DNA of 41,932 nt from an uncultured Collinsella sp. (GTDB lineage: Bacteria > Actinomycetota > Coriobacteriia > Coriobacteriales > Coriobacteriaceae): assembly GCA_938036665.1 (NCBI GenBank), contig CALHWR010000210.1, positions 1 to 41,932 of the forward strand, written 5' to 3'. Positions within the stretch are counted from its first letter, which is position 1; the number at the start of each line of letters is the position of its first letter. Positions 33,782 through 41,330 of the stretch are shown here, piece by piece. The notes beneath the pieces are model-generated. The model did no database searches. It was not told the DNA's origin and was given only the letters and a program-made list of their open reading frames with translations. The position numbers were made by a program, and so were the translations under genes.

Positions 33782-33822
33782 AAACGACCCCGATTCCACA
33801 ATGAAATCGGGGTCGTTGTTTC
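33782..33822 (+). terminator. Terminator of the GH1-PTS operon
   Basis: AACGACCCCGATT (33783-33795) pairs with AATCGGGGTCGTT (33805-33817) and is followed by GTTTC. The remaining 100 bp up to array B contain only the single ATTATCCACGCTC arm. Confidence 0.85.
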
Positions 33823-33918
33823 TAAAGCCGTCGATAGACAATCGGTGTTTACCTTAGCTCCCTATCCAAGTTAATTATCCACGCTCGAGCAGGACATCCA
33901 GATCCGCGCCCGCCCTTG

Positions 33919-34053
33919 TCTCGATCTGTAACAGCAAGAGGCCTATTCCGCTTCTACATGTTACAGATCAAGATATTCCTAAAACACCCTAAGTTTCATC
34001 TCAATCTGTAACAGTTAGATGCCGAATATCGGTCTTGGTGTTACAGATTTAGA
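33919..34053. repeat. Array B: four alternating 15-nt arms at exact 40-bp pitch
   Basis: Arms start at 33919 (TCTCGATCTGTAACA), 33959 (TGTTACAGATCAAGA), 33999 (TCTCAATCTGTAACA) and 34039 (TGTTACAGATTTAGA). Spacers of exactly 25 nt (33934-33958, 33974-33998, 34014-34038) are unrelated to each other and to array A. Small differences between arms lie at positions 3-5; the ATCTGTAACA half is invariant. Length and geometry equal array A. The array lies between the bgl terminator and tRNA-Thr. The 100 bp after it, up to the tRNA, show no gene. Confidence 0.95.
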
Positions 34054-34157
34054 CAAACTGGAGGACGAGACAAACCAAAAACGGGATGGGCGCTAACCCG
34101 ATGGCGCACCACCTAAATAGAAACGGGCTCTGTCCCTCTTGGAGCCCGAAACTCTCA

Positions 34158-34232
34158 TGGAGCCAGTGACAGGAATCGAACCTGCAACCCACTGATTACA
34201 AATCAGTTGCGCTACCGTTGCGCCACACTGGC
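34158..34232 (-). tRNA. tRNA-Thr (TGT)
   Basis: Acceptor GCCAGTG/CACTGGC, discriminator T and encoded CCA. The anticodon arm ACTGA-TTTGTAA-TCAGT gives TGT. The T arm is GCAGGTTCGATTCCTGT. It is separate from the other tRNA cluster, and part of it is duplicated at 34394-34416. Confidence 0.95.
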
Positions 34233-34393
34233 ACACTTGGCGCTTTCGCGCGAAGCCTGTTTAGGATAAAGGAATTGAGGACGGGGCGCAACAGGCCCTT
34301 CGACCGACCACATCTCAAAAACTATTCGTCAGAACGAACAGTTTTATCTGTTCGCCAAAACATAAACTCATTCGTTTTGGCAGCGTCAAATCC

Positions 34394-34416
34394 GCAACCC
34401 ACTGATTACAAATCAG
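34394..34416. repeat. 23-nt copy of the tRNA-Thr anticodon-arm region
   Basis: The stretch is identical over 23 nt to 34184-34206 inside the tRNA-Thr gene (anticodon arm, variable loop, start of the T arm) and lies in the same orientation 210 bp away. The 160 bp in between are AT-rich with two small hairpins (CGAACAG/CTGTTCG at 34335-34354; CCAAAA/TTTTGG nearby) and no gene. It may be the remnant of an integrase attachment site. Confidence 0.75.
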
Positions 34417-34458
34417 CGGGTAGGCCAATCTAGGAAACGGTCCTCTGCCGCAACTCCC

Positions 34459-35136
34459 CTACCGTCCGCGCAGGGCCTTGAGCTTGGCCAGGGCATCGGG
34501 GCTCAGGCGACTGCCCAGAGTCATCTTGATCTGCGGAGCTTCCTCTGCCTCGTGAACGTCGTTATCGATCTGTTTGATCTCGTCCACCAGCATGCGGCTC
34601 GAGATACGCGTAACGCCCTTGCCCATGACGACGGCCTGGATCGTGCCGTCGCTCGATACCACGGAGCACGCGCGGCCTTCCTCGCGTGCCTCGATGCAGA
34701 GCTTTTGCACCACGGTATCGGCAGAGACGCCCGTCGGCGAAAACTCGATGCGCACGCCGCGGGCCGGCAGGTTGGGACGCTCGTTGGAGATATTGCCCGC
34801 GCCGTCGAACACGATCACGGCCTCGTAGCGGCCCTGGGCAAAGGCGGCGACGTCGTTGATGAGGGCGGTGCGCGCCATATCGTGAACGTCGCTGGAATAT
34901 GGATCGTCGGAATGGTCGTACACGAGCTTTTCGTAGCGCGGCGTGCAGTGGATCACGTTGTAACCGTCAACCACCAGCAGCTCGGGCTTGTTGGAGTGCA
35001 CCGTCGAGACTGGATCGGCGATAGCCTGTGCAAACGCATTGCCGCCCACGCCATAGGTCGCGGCCGAAACAATCGGCTTGGCCGAGCCTTCGCCAAAGCG
35101 CTTGGCCTTGGACTTGGCGCGGTTCTTCTTGGACAT
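34459..35136 (-). CDS. NYN-domain ribonuclease, YacP/Rae1-like
   Basis: A 225-residue protein of the NYN (DUF901/YacP) family, a PIN-like nuclease. ELLVVDGYNVIHCT, the DVAAFAQGRYEAVIVFDGAGN strand, GVSADTVVQKLCIEA and CSVVSSDGTIQAVVMGKGVTRISSRMLVDEI carry the conserved acidic residues for metal-dependent RNA cleavage. It has a basic N-terminal tail (KKNRAKSKAKRF) and an extension of about 50 residues before the domain. In B. subtilis the homologue Rae1 cleaves mRNA in the ribosomal A site. It follows rlmB after 3 nt, the same order as in Firmicutes (rlmB-yacP). Confidence 0.88.
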   Translation of the reverse strand: MSKKNRAKSKAKRFGEGSAKPIVSAATYGVGGNAFAQAIADPVSTVHSNKPELLVVDGYNVIHCTPRYEKLVYDHSDDPYSSDVHDMARTALINDVAAFAQGRYEAVIVFDGAGNISNERPNLPARGVRIEFSPTGVSADTVVQKLCIEAREEGRACSVVSSDGTIQAVVMGKGVTRISSRMLVDEIKQIDNDVHEAEEAPQIKMTLGSRLSPDALAKLKALRGR

Positions 35137-35139
35137 GCG

Positions 35140-36054
35140 CTACTCCTCCCCCATGAGCTCGCCGGCGTTGCGACGCAGCCACTCAAAGCACAGCGCCGTG
35201 GTCGCCTGGGCAACGTTGAGGCTCTCGGTCATGCCGCGCTGGGGAAGCTTGGTCAAAAAGTCGCATTTCTCGAGCACCAGACGCGAGATGCCGTCGCCCT
35301 CGGAACCCATGACGAGCGCAACGCGGCCCTCGAAAGGGGCGTCCCAGCAACTGCCTTCGGCATGCTCGGAAGCGCCGCCCACCCAAAAGCCGGCGGCCTT
35401 GAGGTCATCGAGCGCTCGGGCAATGTTGGGAACCTGCGCGATGGGCAGGTGCATGACGGCACCGGCAGAGGTCTTGTAGCTGCCCACGGTCACACCGGCG
35501 GCGCGCTTGTTGGCAATGATGACGCCCGCGGCGCCCACAACCTCGGCGGAGCGCACGATGGCGCCAAAGTTGCCGTCGTCGGTCACATGGTCGAGCACGA
35601 TGACGAGCGCCGGACCATCACCCGCGCGGTCGAGAATATCGGCGACATCGACATAGGGGAAATTACCCACCTCGAGCGCAATGCCCTGGTGAGCGCCATG
35701 GCTCGACAGTGCATCGAGCTGCGTGCGCGGCACATACTTAATGCGGACGCCTGCAGCGTTGAGGTCGTCGACCAGGCGCGACAAGGCGGCATCGCGCTCC
35801 CCGCCCTCGGCAATGAGCGCGCACTTGACGGGAAAGCCGGTACGTAGCGCCTCGGCGGCAGCACGACGACCTTCGATAAACTCGCCCTTGGGAACCTGGA
35901 CGTTATCGCGGCTACGCTCGCGCTGCGGGCGAGCAGCCTGTGAGCGTTCGCGCTGGCCCTTGGGAGCGGCAGCGCGGTCGTTGCGGCGAATCGGACGCGA
36001 GCCAGAAGCAGCCTGCTTGCCGCCACGAGGCGCACGCTTGCGATTGTCGGCCAT
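35140..36054 (-). CDS. rlmB: 23S rRNA (guanosine-2'-O-)-methyltransferase RlmB (TrmH/SpoU family)
   Basis: A 304-residue SPOUT methyltransferase starting at the ATG at 36054 (AGGAGGTCGCTTT upstream). An Arg/Lys-rich disordered tail (about 50 residues) is followed by the substrate-binding L30e-like domain (EFIEGRRAAAEALRTG). The knotted catalytic domain then holds the three SpoU motifs: LDHVTDDGNFGAIVRSAEVVGA, VMGSEGDGIS and MTESLNVAQATTALCFEWLR. It methylates G2251 (E. coli numbering) of 23S rRNA or a related position. It lies downstream of cysS, separated by a large RNA-like hairpin in the 170-nt gap where Firmicutes carry mrnC. Confidence 0.94.
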   Translation of the reverse strand: MADNRKRAPRGGKQAASGSRPIRRNDRAAAPKGQRERSQAARPQRERSRDNVQVPKGEFIEGRRAAAEALRTGFPVKCALIAEGGERDAALSRLVDDLNAAGVRIKYVPRTQLDALSSHGAHQGIALEVGNFPYVDVADILDRAGDGPALVIVLDHVTDDGNFGAIVRSAEVVGAAGVIIANKRAAGVTVGSYKTSAGAVMHLPIAQVPNIARALDDLKAAGFWVGGASEHAEGSCWDAPFEGRVALVMGSEGDGISRLVLEKCDFLTKLPQRGMTESLNVAQATTALCFEWLRRNAGELMGEE

Positions 36055-36096
36055 AAAGCGACCTCCTAAATACAACTATCAAACGAAACAAATAGA

Positions 36097-36199
36097 CCGA
36101 CCGCCCGAGGTGCGGCAGATTGCCTTGAAAGAGGAGGGCATAGACCTTGAGGTCATGCCCGACGATTGAAAGGCAAGGTGCCGTGGCTCGGGCGGTCGG
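36097..36199 (-). other. Large nested hairpin between cysS and rlmB
   Basis: CCGACCGCCCGAG (36097-36109) pairs perfectly with CTCGGGCGGTCGG (36187-36199). Inside, CGGCA/TGCCG and TTGCCTT/AAGGCAA extend the stem, and GGGCAT-A-GACC/GGTC-ATGCCC forms the tip around a TTGA loop. The total is 103 nt. It lies in the transcribed gap of an operon and ends with only a modest T run (TCTATTTGTTT), so it could be a terminator, an RNase III target or a structured RNA. Confidence 0.7.
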
Positions 36200-36221
36200 G
36201 TGCTTGGAAAACCCGCAGGGA

Positions 36222-37688
36222 TTAGAGAGTCTTAATACGGGTGCCGGCGGCAGTATCTTCAATCGTCAGCCCGAGGTCCTTGAGCTGGTCGCGGATGGCG
36301 TCGGCCAGATCCCAGTTCTTGGCGGCACGGGCCTCGGCACGAGCTTCGAGAATCTTGGCAGCGGCCTCGTCCACGTCGTCACCCGTGTAGGCGACTAGGC
36401 CGGCGGCAACGCCCAGCAGGCCCAGCGGCAGCTCGACCTTGGGCTCGGGAAGCTCAACGCCAAATGTGTCGAGCAACTCAACCAGCGTATCGGCGGCAGC
36501 AAGCGCGGCGGCCTTGTCGGCAGCATCGCCCGCCTGCTCCAGGTACTGGTTGCACTCGGTGACAAAGCCAAAGACGGCGCCCATGGCACCGGCGGTGTTA
36601 AAGTCGTCGTCCATGCACTCCTTAAAAGTGGCACGGGTCTCGGCGGCCTTGGCGGCAAACGCCTCGGATGCTGCCTCATCGGCATCGGCCGTCGCATGGT
36701 TCGCGGCCCAGCGCAGGTTCTCGACCGTACCGGCGATACGCGTGAGCGAGTTCTCGGCACCCTCCAAGCGCTCCCAAGAAAAGTCGAGCGGCGAGCGATA
36801 GCTCGTCTGCAGCATCAGCAGGCGCAGGGCGGCAGCGGAATGCTGCTCGAGGACCTCGGCCAGCGTAAAGAAGTTGCCGAGCGACTTGGACATTTTCTCG
36901 CCGTCTACCAGCAGCATGCCCGTGTGCATCCAGGTGTTGGAGAAACCCTGGTGCCAGGCGCAGGTGGCCTGGGCGCACTCGTTCTCGTGATGCGGGAAGG
37001 CAAGGTCGGAGCCGCCGCCGTGGATGTCGATCGGGGTGCCCAGGTAGCGATGCACCATGGCGGCGCACTCGGTGTGCCAACCGGGACGGCCCTCGCCCCA
37101 GGGGCTCGGCCAGCTGGGCTCGCCGGGCTTGGCGGCCTTCCACAGGGCAAAGTCGAGCGGGTCGTTCTTGTCCTCGTTCTCCTCGATGCGCGCGCCAACC
37201 ATAAGGTCGTCGATGTTGCGGCCCGAGACCTGACCATAGTTGGGATCGCTGCGCACGGCAAAGTACACGTCGCCGTTATCGGCGGCGTAAGCGTGACCCT
37301 GCTCGATAAGCGTCTTGATCATAGCGATCATGGGGCCGATCTCCTTGGTGGCGCGGGGGCGCACATCGGGATCGAGCACGTTGGCGGCGCGCATGACGCC
37401 GATGAACTTGTCGGAGAACTCCGTCGCGACCTCGGCGGCCGTTCGGCCCTGCTCGTTGGCGCGCTTGATGATCTTGTCATCGACATCGGTGAGGTTCTGG
37501 GCGAACGTGACCTCGTAGCCGCTCGCGATGAGCCAGCGGCGAATCACATCGAAGCTGATGAACGTGCGGGCGTTGCCGATGTGGATGTTGTCGTAGACCG
37601 TGGGGCCGCACACGTACATGCGGACCTTGCCGGACTCGATGGGCTGGAACTCTTCCTTTTTATGGGTAGCGCTGTTGTAGATACGCAT
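36222..37688 (-). CDS. cysS: Cysteinyl-tRNA synthetase
   Basis: A 488-residue class I synthetase. YVCGPTVYDNIHIGNARTF contains the HIGH-type HIGN and the first zinc cysteine. PGWHTECAAM and FPHHENECAQ supply the other zinc ligands (Cys, His/Glu), and KMSKSLGNFFTL holds KMSKS. The helical C-terminal anticodon-binding part is present. It charges tRNA-Cys. The ATG lies 3 nt after the ispF stop, with AAGGAGTAACGA as ribosome site, so the genes are co-transcribed. Confidence 0.98.
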   Translation of the reverse strand: MRIYNSATHKKEEFQPIESGKVRMYVCGPTVYDNIHIGNARTFISFDVIRRWLIASGYEVTFAQNLTDVDDKIIKRANEQGRTAAEVATEFSDKFIGVMRAANVLDPDVRPRATKEIGPMIAMIKTLIEQGHAYAADNGDVYFAVRSDPNYGQVSGRNIDDLMVGARIEENEDKNDPLDFALWKAAKPGEPSWPSPWGEGRPGWHTECAAMVHRYLGTPIDIHGGGSDLAFPHHENECAQATCAWHQGFSNTWMHTGMLLVDGEKMSKSLGNFFTLAEVLEQHSAAALRLLMLQTSYRSPLDFSWERLEGAENSLTRIAGTVENLRWAANHATADADEAASEAFAAKAAETRATFKECMDDDFNTAGAMGAVFGFVTECNQYLEQAGDAADKAAALAAADTLVELLDTFGVELPEPKVELPLGLLGVAAGLVAYTGDDVDEAAAKILEARAEARAAKNWDLADAIRDQLKDLGLTIEDTAAGTRIKTL

Positions 37689-37691
37689 TCG

Positions 37692-38186
37692 TTACTCCTT
37701 AACGGTTTTCTGTAGCAGGCAGACGGCCCAGGCGCCAATTCCCTCGCCTTGGCCTTCCCAGCCGAGCTTTTCGGTCGTAGTGGCGGCAACGCCCACGTTT
37801 TCGACGTCAACGCCCAGGGCATGGGCAAGGTTGGCGCGCATGGCATCGCGGTGCGGGGTGATCTTAGGCTGCTGGCAGGCAATGGTGCAGTCGGCATCGA
37901 CAAACTCAAAGCCAAGCTCGCGCGCATAGTCCATCACGCGAGCGAGCAGCACCATCGAATCGGCACCCTCGTAGGCGGGATCGGTGTCGGGGAATAGCTT
38001 GCCGATGTCTCCCCCGCGGCAGGCTCCCAGAATGGCGTCTGCCAGCGCGTGTGCAAGCACATCGGCATCCGAGTGGCCCAGCAGGCCGCGCTCGTAGGGG
38101 ATGTCGCCCCCGCCGATGATACATCGACGCCCCTCCACCAAACGGTGGACGTCGTAGCCGTGGCCAATGCGCAGGTTACTGAACAT
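37692..38186 (-). CDS. ispF: 2-C-methyl-D-erythritol 2,4-cyclodiphosphate synthase
   Basis: A 164-residue IspF. The zinc motif GHGYDVHRL, the GLLGHSDADVLAHALADAILGA segment, GDIGKLFPDTD and the C-terminal GVAATTTEKLGWEGQGEGIGAWAVCLL are all typical. It closes CDP-methylerythritol 2-phosphate to the cyclic diphosphate in the MEP isoprenoid pathway. I start at the ATG at 38186, which overlaps the ispD end by 11 nt. The longer frame upstream lies inside ispD. Confidence 0.97.
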   Translation of the reverse strand: MFSNLRIGHGYDVHRLVEGRRCIIGGGDIPYERGLLGHSDADVLAHALADAILGACRGGDIGKLFPDTDPAYEGADSMVLLARVMDYARELGFEFVDADCTIACQQPKITPHRDAMRANLAHALGVDVENVGVAATTTEKLGWEGQGEGIGAWAVCLLQKTVKE

Positions 38187-38904
38187 GGGGAAGGTCCTCT
38201 CCCTCGGCCATACGGCCAAGCAGAATCGCGGTTACGGGACGCAGGTCCTCGGGCACCGTAACCTTAAGGTTGTCGCGCGGACTCTGGACGCAGCGGACGC
38301 GTCCACCCATGCGCTCAACCAGCGATGAATCGTCGGTACCGATAAAGCCCTCGGCGATGGCTGCGGCGTGAGCGCGCTTCATGGCGTCGACGCTAAAGAT
38401 CTGCGGCGTCTGCGCGGCCCAATAGAGCTCACGCGGCGGCGTCTCGACGATATTATCGCCGTCGACGATCTTGAGCGTGTCGATCGCGGGCTGACCGCAC
38501 ACGACACCGTCGAGGGCGCGGTCGCCCACAAGCACGTCGATCGCATGATCGATGGCCTCGGTCGTGATGAGCGGACGGGCGCCGTCGTGGATGGCGACGT
38601 ACTCAAAGCCCGCCGGCACCGCGTGCACGCCGGCGCGGGTGGAATCCTGACGAGTATCGCCGGCATCGGCAAAACTGATGGGCGTGTCATAGTCAAACGG
38701 GTCGATGGCCAGGCGGCGCATCTCGGCACGGCGCTCGGCAGGGCACACCACCACGATGTGGCCGACCTTGTTGCTACGATCGAACGCGCGGATGGACCAG
38801 CTCATGAGCGGACGGCCCGCCACGTTAACGAGCTGCTTGCCGCCGGGATTTCCAAAGCGCTGGCCGCTGCCGCCGGCAACGACCACGGCGCATACGGGCG
38901 CCAT
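38176..38904 (-). CDS. ispD: 2-C-methyl-D-erythritol 4-phosphate cytidylyltransferase
   Basis: A 242-residue IspD. The CTP-binding loop AVVVAGGSGQRFGNPGGKQLV, the DAGDTRQDSTRAGV segment, the IHDGARPLIT signature and the TDDSSLVERMGG and KVTVPEDL ends match the family. It joins MEP to CMP in the MEP pathway. It overlaps disA at TAATG and ispF at its end, so the three are one operon. The P-loop insertion GNPGG differs slightly from the usual G-x-x-x-x-K. Confidence 0.97.
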   Translation of the reverse strand: MAPVCAVVVAGGSGQRFGNPGGKQLVNVAGRPLMSWSIRAFDRSNKVGHIVVVCPAERRAEMRRLAIDPFDYDTPISFADAGDTRQDSTRAGVHAVPAGFEYVAIHDGARPLITTEAIDHAIDVLVGDRALDGVVCGQPAIDTLKIVDGDNIVETPPRELYWAAQTPQIFSVDAMKRAHAAAIAEGFIGTDDSSLVERMGGRVRCVQSPRDNLKVTVPEDLRPVTAILLGRMAEGEDLPHVQ

Positions 38905-39971
38905 TATGCGTTCCCCTGTTTGGTGCCCTTCATGCGGTACAGGGAGTCCGCAAGAATGGCAGGGTTGTTGACGCCAAAGTCGCCCAGGCGCTCCGGATCC
39001 TCGCTGATGTCATCCATGAGCTCCTGCAGCGAGCCGTACTCGTCGACGATCTTCTCGGCCACGCCGTCGCGCACAACAGACACGCGCGAAAGCGTGCGCA
39101 GGCCCAGCGGCGTCATGACGGAGTCCTCGTCCAGGTCGTCGTAACCCAGAACCGCCGCCACATGCTGTGGGTCGGACAGGTCCTTAGGCGTCATACGGCT
39201 CAGGTTGGCGCGGATCTTTTCGGCATTGGCCTCGGAGGAATCACTCGCATAGTCGCGAATCATCAGGTCGTACTCGGTATCCATGCTGGAGCCGGCGAGC
39301 TGCTCGAGCTGCATCTGCACGAGCTTGCCCTGGTTGCCCAGCTTGACAATGCAATCCTTAAGCTCAGTCTTTGCCTGCTGCATGATCTCGAAGCTCGAGA
39401 AAATCCCGGTGATATCGGCGAGCGTAACGTAGTCATCGAGCTCGAGGGCCGTCAGACGCAGCAGGGAGCGGTCGAGCGACTGACGGGTGGTCTGAAGCGT
39501 GGCGACGAGCTGGTTGACCGAGCTCATGATGGTGGTGACGGGCTGGATCTCATAGCTCTTGCCGTGAACGTACACGTTGACGACGGCACGACGGGCCGAG
39601 ACCGAGATCACGATGGCATCGGTGAGCACCGACATGCGAGCGGCAGTGCGGTGACGCATGCCCGTCTCGCTCGTGGCAAGCGAGGGATCGGGATTGAGGT
39701 GGAAGTTGGCGCGCAGGATCTGGGTGAGGTCGCCGTCGATAACGATGGCACCGTCCATCTTGGAGAGCTCGAACAGGCGGTTCGAGGTGAACGAAATGTT
39801 GAGTGGGAAGCCGTCGTTACCGGCAGCGAGCACGTTTTCGGTGTCGCCGACGCAGATAAGGGCGCCCAGGTGACCGGCGATGATCATGTCGAGGGCGGTG
39901 CGGATCGGCTGGCCGGGGGCAGTCAGGCGGATAGCCTGTTCCATACGCTTTTGCAGCTCGTTCTTATCCAA
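38904..39971 (-). CDS. disA: DNA integrity scanning diadenylate cyclase DisA
   Basis: A 355-residue DisA. The DAC domain (residues about 10-145) has the catalytic DGA (SKMDGAIVID) and RHR (ETGMRHRTAARMS). A coiled-coil/linker domain follows, then a C-terminal helix-hairpin-helix DNA-binding domain. It makes c-di-AMP from two ATP and responds to branched DNA. The start is a TTG at 39971 (GGGAGCGATGCC upstream); no better ATG is in frame. It opens the disA-ispD-ispF-cysS-rlmB-yacP operon. In Firmicutes disA also precedes ispD. Confidence 0.96.
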   Translation of the reverse strand: MDKNELQKRMEQAIRLTAPGQPIRTALDMIIAGHLGALICVGDTENVLAAGNDGFPLNISFTSNRLFELSKMDGAIVIDGDLTQILRANFHLNPDPSLATSETGMRHRTAARMSVLTDAIVISVSARRAVVNVYVHGKSYEIQPVTTIMSSVNQLVATLQTTRQSLDRSLLRLTALELDDYVTLADITGIFSSFEIMQQAKTELKDCIVKLGNQGKLVQMQLEQLAGSSMDTEYDLMIRDYASDSSEANAEKIRANLSRMTPKDLSDPQHVAAVLGYDDLDEDSVMTPLGLRTLSRVSVVRDGVAEKIVDEYGSLQELMDDISEDPERLGDFGVNNPAILADSLYRMKGTKQGNA

Positions 39972-40191
39972 GGCATCGCTCCCATCGTATACGCTCCATA
40001 AACGTCAATAAGTTTCTCACGGTTTGCCCCTGTGACGCCCGCAAAATCCGATGCTTACAGAATGAGCGAACACCGCTTAGGTAGCCCATTTGGGACGGGG
40101 CTCTTTGACTGCTCATGTGGTAGCATCGGGTCTCATATAAATGAGGGAGTAGTCGTGTAATCGGGTTCGCCCGCAGAGAGGGAGCCAGACT

Positions 40192-40770
40192 ATGGGACTC
40201 GCAGAGCTCGTGCTGCTCGCCGTTGGCCTTTCGATGGACGCCTTTGCCGTATCCATCTGCAAGGGCCTTGGCATGAAGAAGATCAACCTTAAGGTCGCCG
40301 TAGTGCTCGGCCTGTTCTTTGGCGGCTTCCAGGCCGGCATGCCCGTGATCGGATGGGCGCTTGGCAGCCAGTTTATAGGCATCATCGGCCCCATCGACCA
40401 TTGGATTGCCTTTATCCTTTTGGCCTTCATCGGCGGCAAAATGCTGTGGGAGGCTTTTACCGAGGACGAGGATGAAGGCGACGGCAAGAATGCCGAAAAG
40501 ATTGAACTGAGCGAGTACCTGATCCTCGCCATCGCCACCTCAATCGACGCCCTGGCCGTGGGCATCTCGTTCGCCGCGCTTTCGGTCGACATCGTTCCCG
40601 CCGTATCGCTTATCGGCGTCACAACGTTTATCTTCTCCGTCGCCGGCGTAGCGATCGGCCACACCTTTGGCGCGCGCTACGAAAAACCTGCCACCATCGT
40701 GGGCGGCATCGTGCTCATCCTCATCGGACTTAAGATCTTGCTTGAGCATCTGGGGATTTTGGCGCTGTAA
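40192..40770 (+). CDS. mntP: Manganese efflux pump MntP
   Basis: A 192-residue membrane protein with six hydrophobic segments. The two conserved aspartate motifs LAVGLSMDAFAVSICKG (TM1) and ATSIDALAVGISFA (TM4) are those of the MntP/YebN family. An acidic loop (EDEDEGDGKNAEKIE) separates the halves. It exports Mn2+ and protects against excess. The start ATG follows GAGAGGGAG. The 220-bp upstream region has a GGGAGTAG and a UUCG tetraloop hairpin (CGGG-TTCG-CCCG) 30-45 nt before the start; I could not fit a complete yybP-ykoY manganese riboswitch to it. Confidence 0.95.
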   Translation: MGLAELVLLAVGLSMDAFAVSICKGLGMKKINLKVAVVLGLFFGGFQAGMPVIGWALGSQFIGIIGPIDHWIAFILLAFIGGKMLWEAFTEDEDEGDGKNAEKIELSEYLILAIATSIDALAVGISFAALSVDIVPAVSLIGVTTFIFSVAGVAIGHTFGARYEKPATIVGGIVLILIGLKILLEHLGILAL

Positions 40771-40806
40771 CGCCAAACACAATCGCTCAAAACTCAACGC
40801 CAGTAT

Positions 40807-40840
40807 AAGGCCTCATGCAAAGTTTTGCATGAGGCCTTTT
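40807..40840. terminator. Terminator of mntP
   Basis: AAGGCCTCATGCAAA (40807-40821) and TTTGCATGAGGCCTT (40824-40838) form a near-continuous palindrome with a 2-nt centre, followed by TT. Its ATGCAAA core also occurs in the hipBA operator next to it. Confidence 0.75.
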
Positions 40841-40885
40841 CGTGCAGACTTTTGCATGTCATACTGATATGCAAAAGTCTGCACG
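40841..40885. promoter_or_regulatory. hipBA operator (17-bp perfect inverted repeat)
   Basis: CGTGCAGACTTTTGCAT (40841-40857) and ATGCAAAAGTCTGCACG (40869-40885) are perfect inverse copies separated by 11 bp. They end 13 bp before the hipB start codon, where an autoregulatory HipB dimer is expected to bind. Confidence 0.8.
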
Positions 40886-40898
40886 TTAGGAGATCGCC

Positions 40899-41330
40899 GT
40901 GAATACCCTTCCCATCACCACACCGCGCCAAGCTGGCATCTACGTGCGCCAGGCACGCGAGGCTCAGGGTCTCACCCGTGCCGCCCTCGCCAAAAAAGCC
41001 GGTGTTTCGGAGCGCCTGCTCGCATCGCTCGAGCTAGGAGACGCCACGGGTATTCGGCTCGACAAGTTGCTGACTGTCTTTAACGCACTCGGCATAGGTC
41101 TCTTTGCGCAAAGCGATAACGACTCCATCGCATCGCCCTCCGAACATCCGACGACGAAAGCGGACCTCCCTATCGCGAACTCGAATGCCCTGCCAAAGCC
41201 AAGCGTAGGCAGACGACCCGCTCGACAGGGAACGCCATCTTCCTATGGTGCCTTGCTGGCCCAAATCGCAGCCGAGCAAGGCCTTTCCGACACTTCAGAC
41301 CTCTCCTTTGGCTGTAAGGTTGTGAAATAA
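40899..41330 (+). CDS. hipB: HipB-like antitoxin, Xre-family HTH
   Basis: A 143-residue protein starting at a GTG (TTAGGAG upstream). Residues 10-70 form an HTH_3/Xre domain (RQAGIYVRQAREAQGLTRAALAKKAGVSERLLASLELGDATGIRLDKLLTVFNALGI), as in HipB. The C-terminal 70 residues are polar and Pro/Ser-rich, and longer than in E. coli HipB (88 residues). It would bind the operator at 40841-40885 and neutralise HipA. The hipA ATG directly follows its stop codon with no gap, which supports a bicistronic toxin-antitoxin unit. Confidence 0.88.
   Translation: MNTLPITTPRQAGIYVRQAREAQGLTRAALAKKAGVSERLLASLELGDATGIRLDKLLTVFNALGIGLFAQSDNDSIASPSEHPTTKADLPIANSNALPKPSVGRRPARQGTPSSYGALLAQIAAEQGLSDTSDLSFGCKVVK

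Noticed and set aside
40100..40191. yybP-ykoY manganese riboswitch upstream of mntP
   Set aside because: A GGGAGTAG and a short hairpin are present, but the second conserved loop and a closing P1 stem could not be placed in the available length. A covariance-model search would decide.
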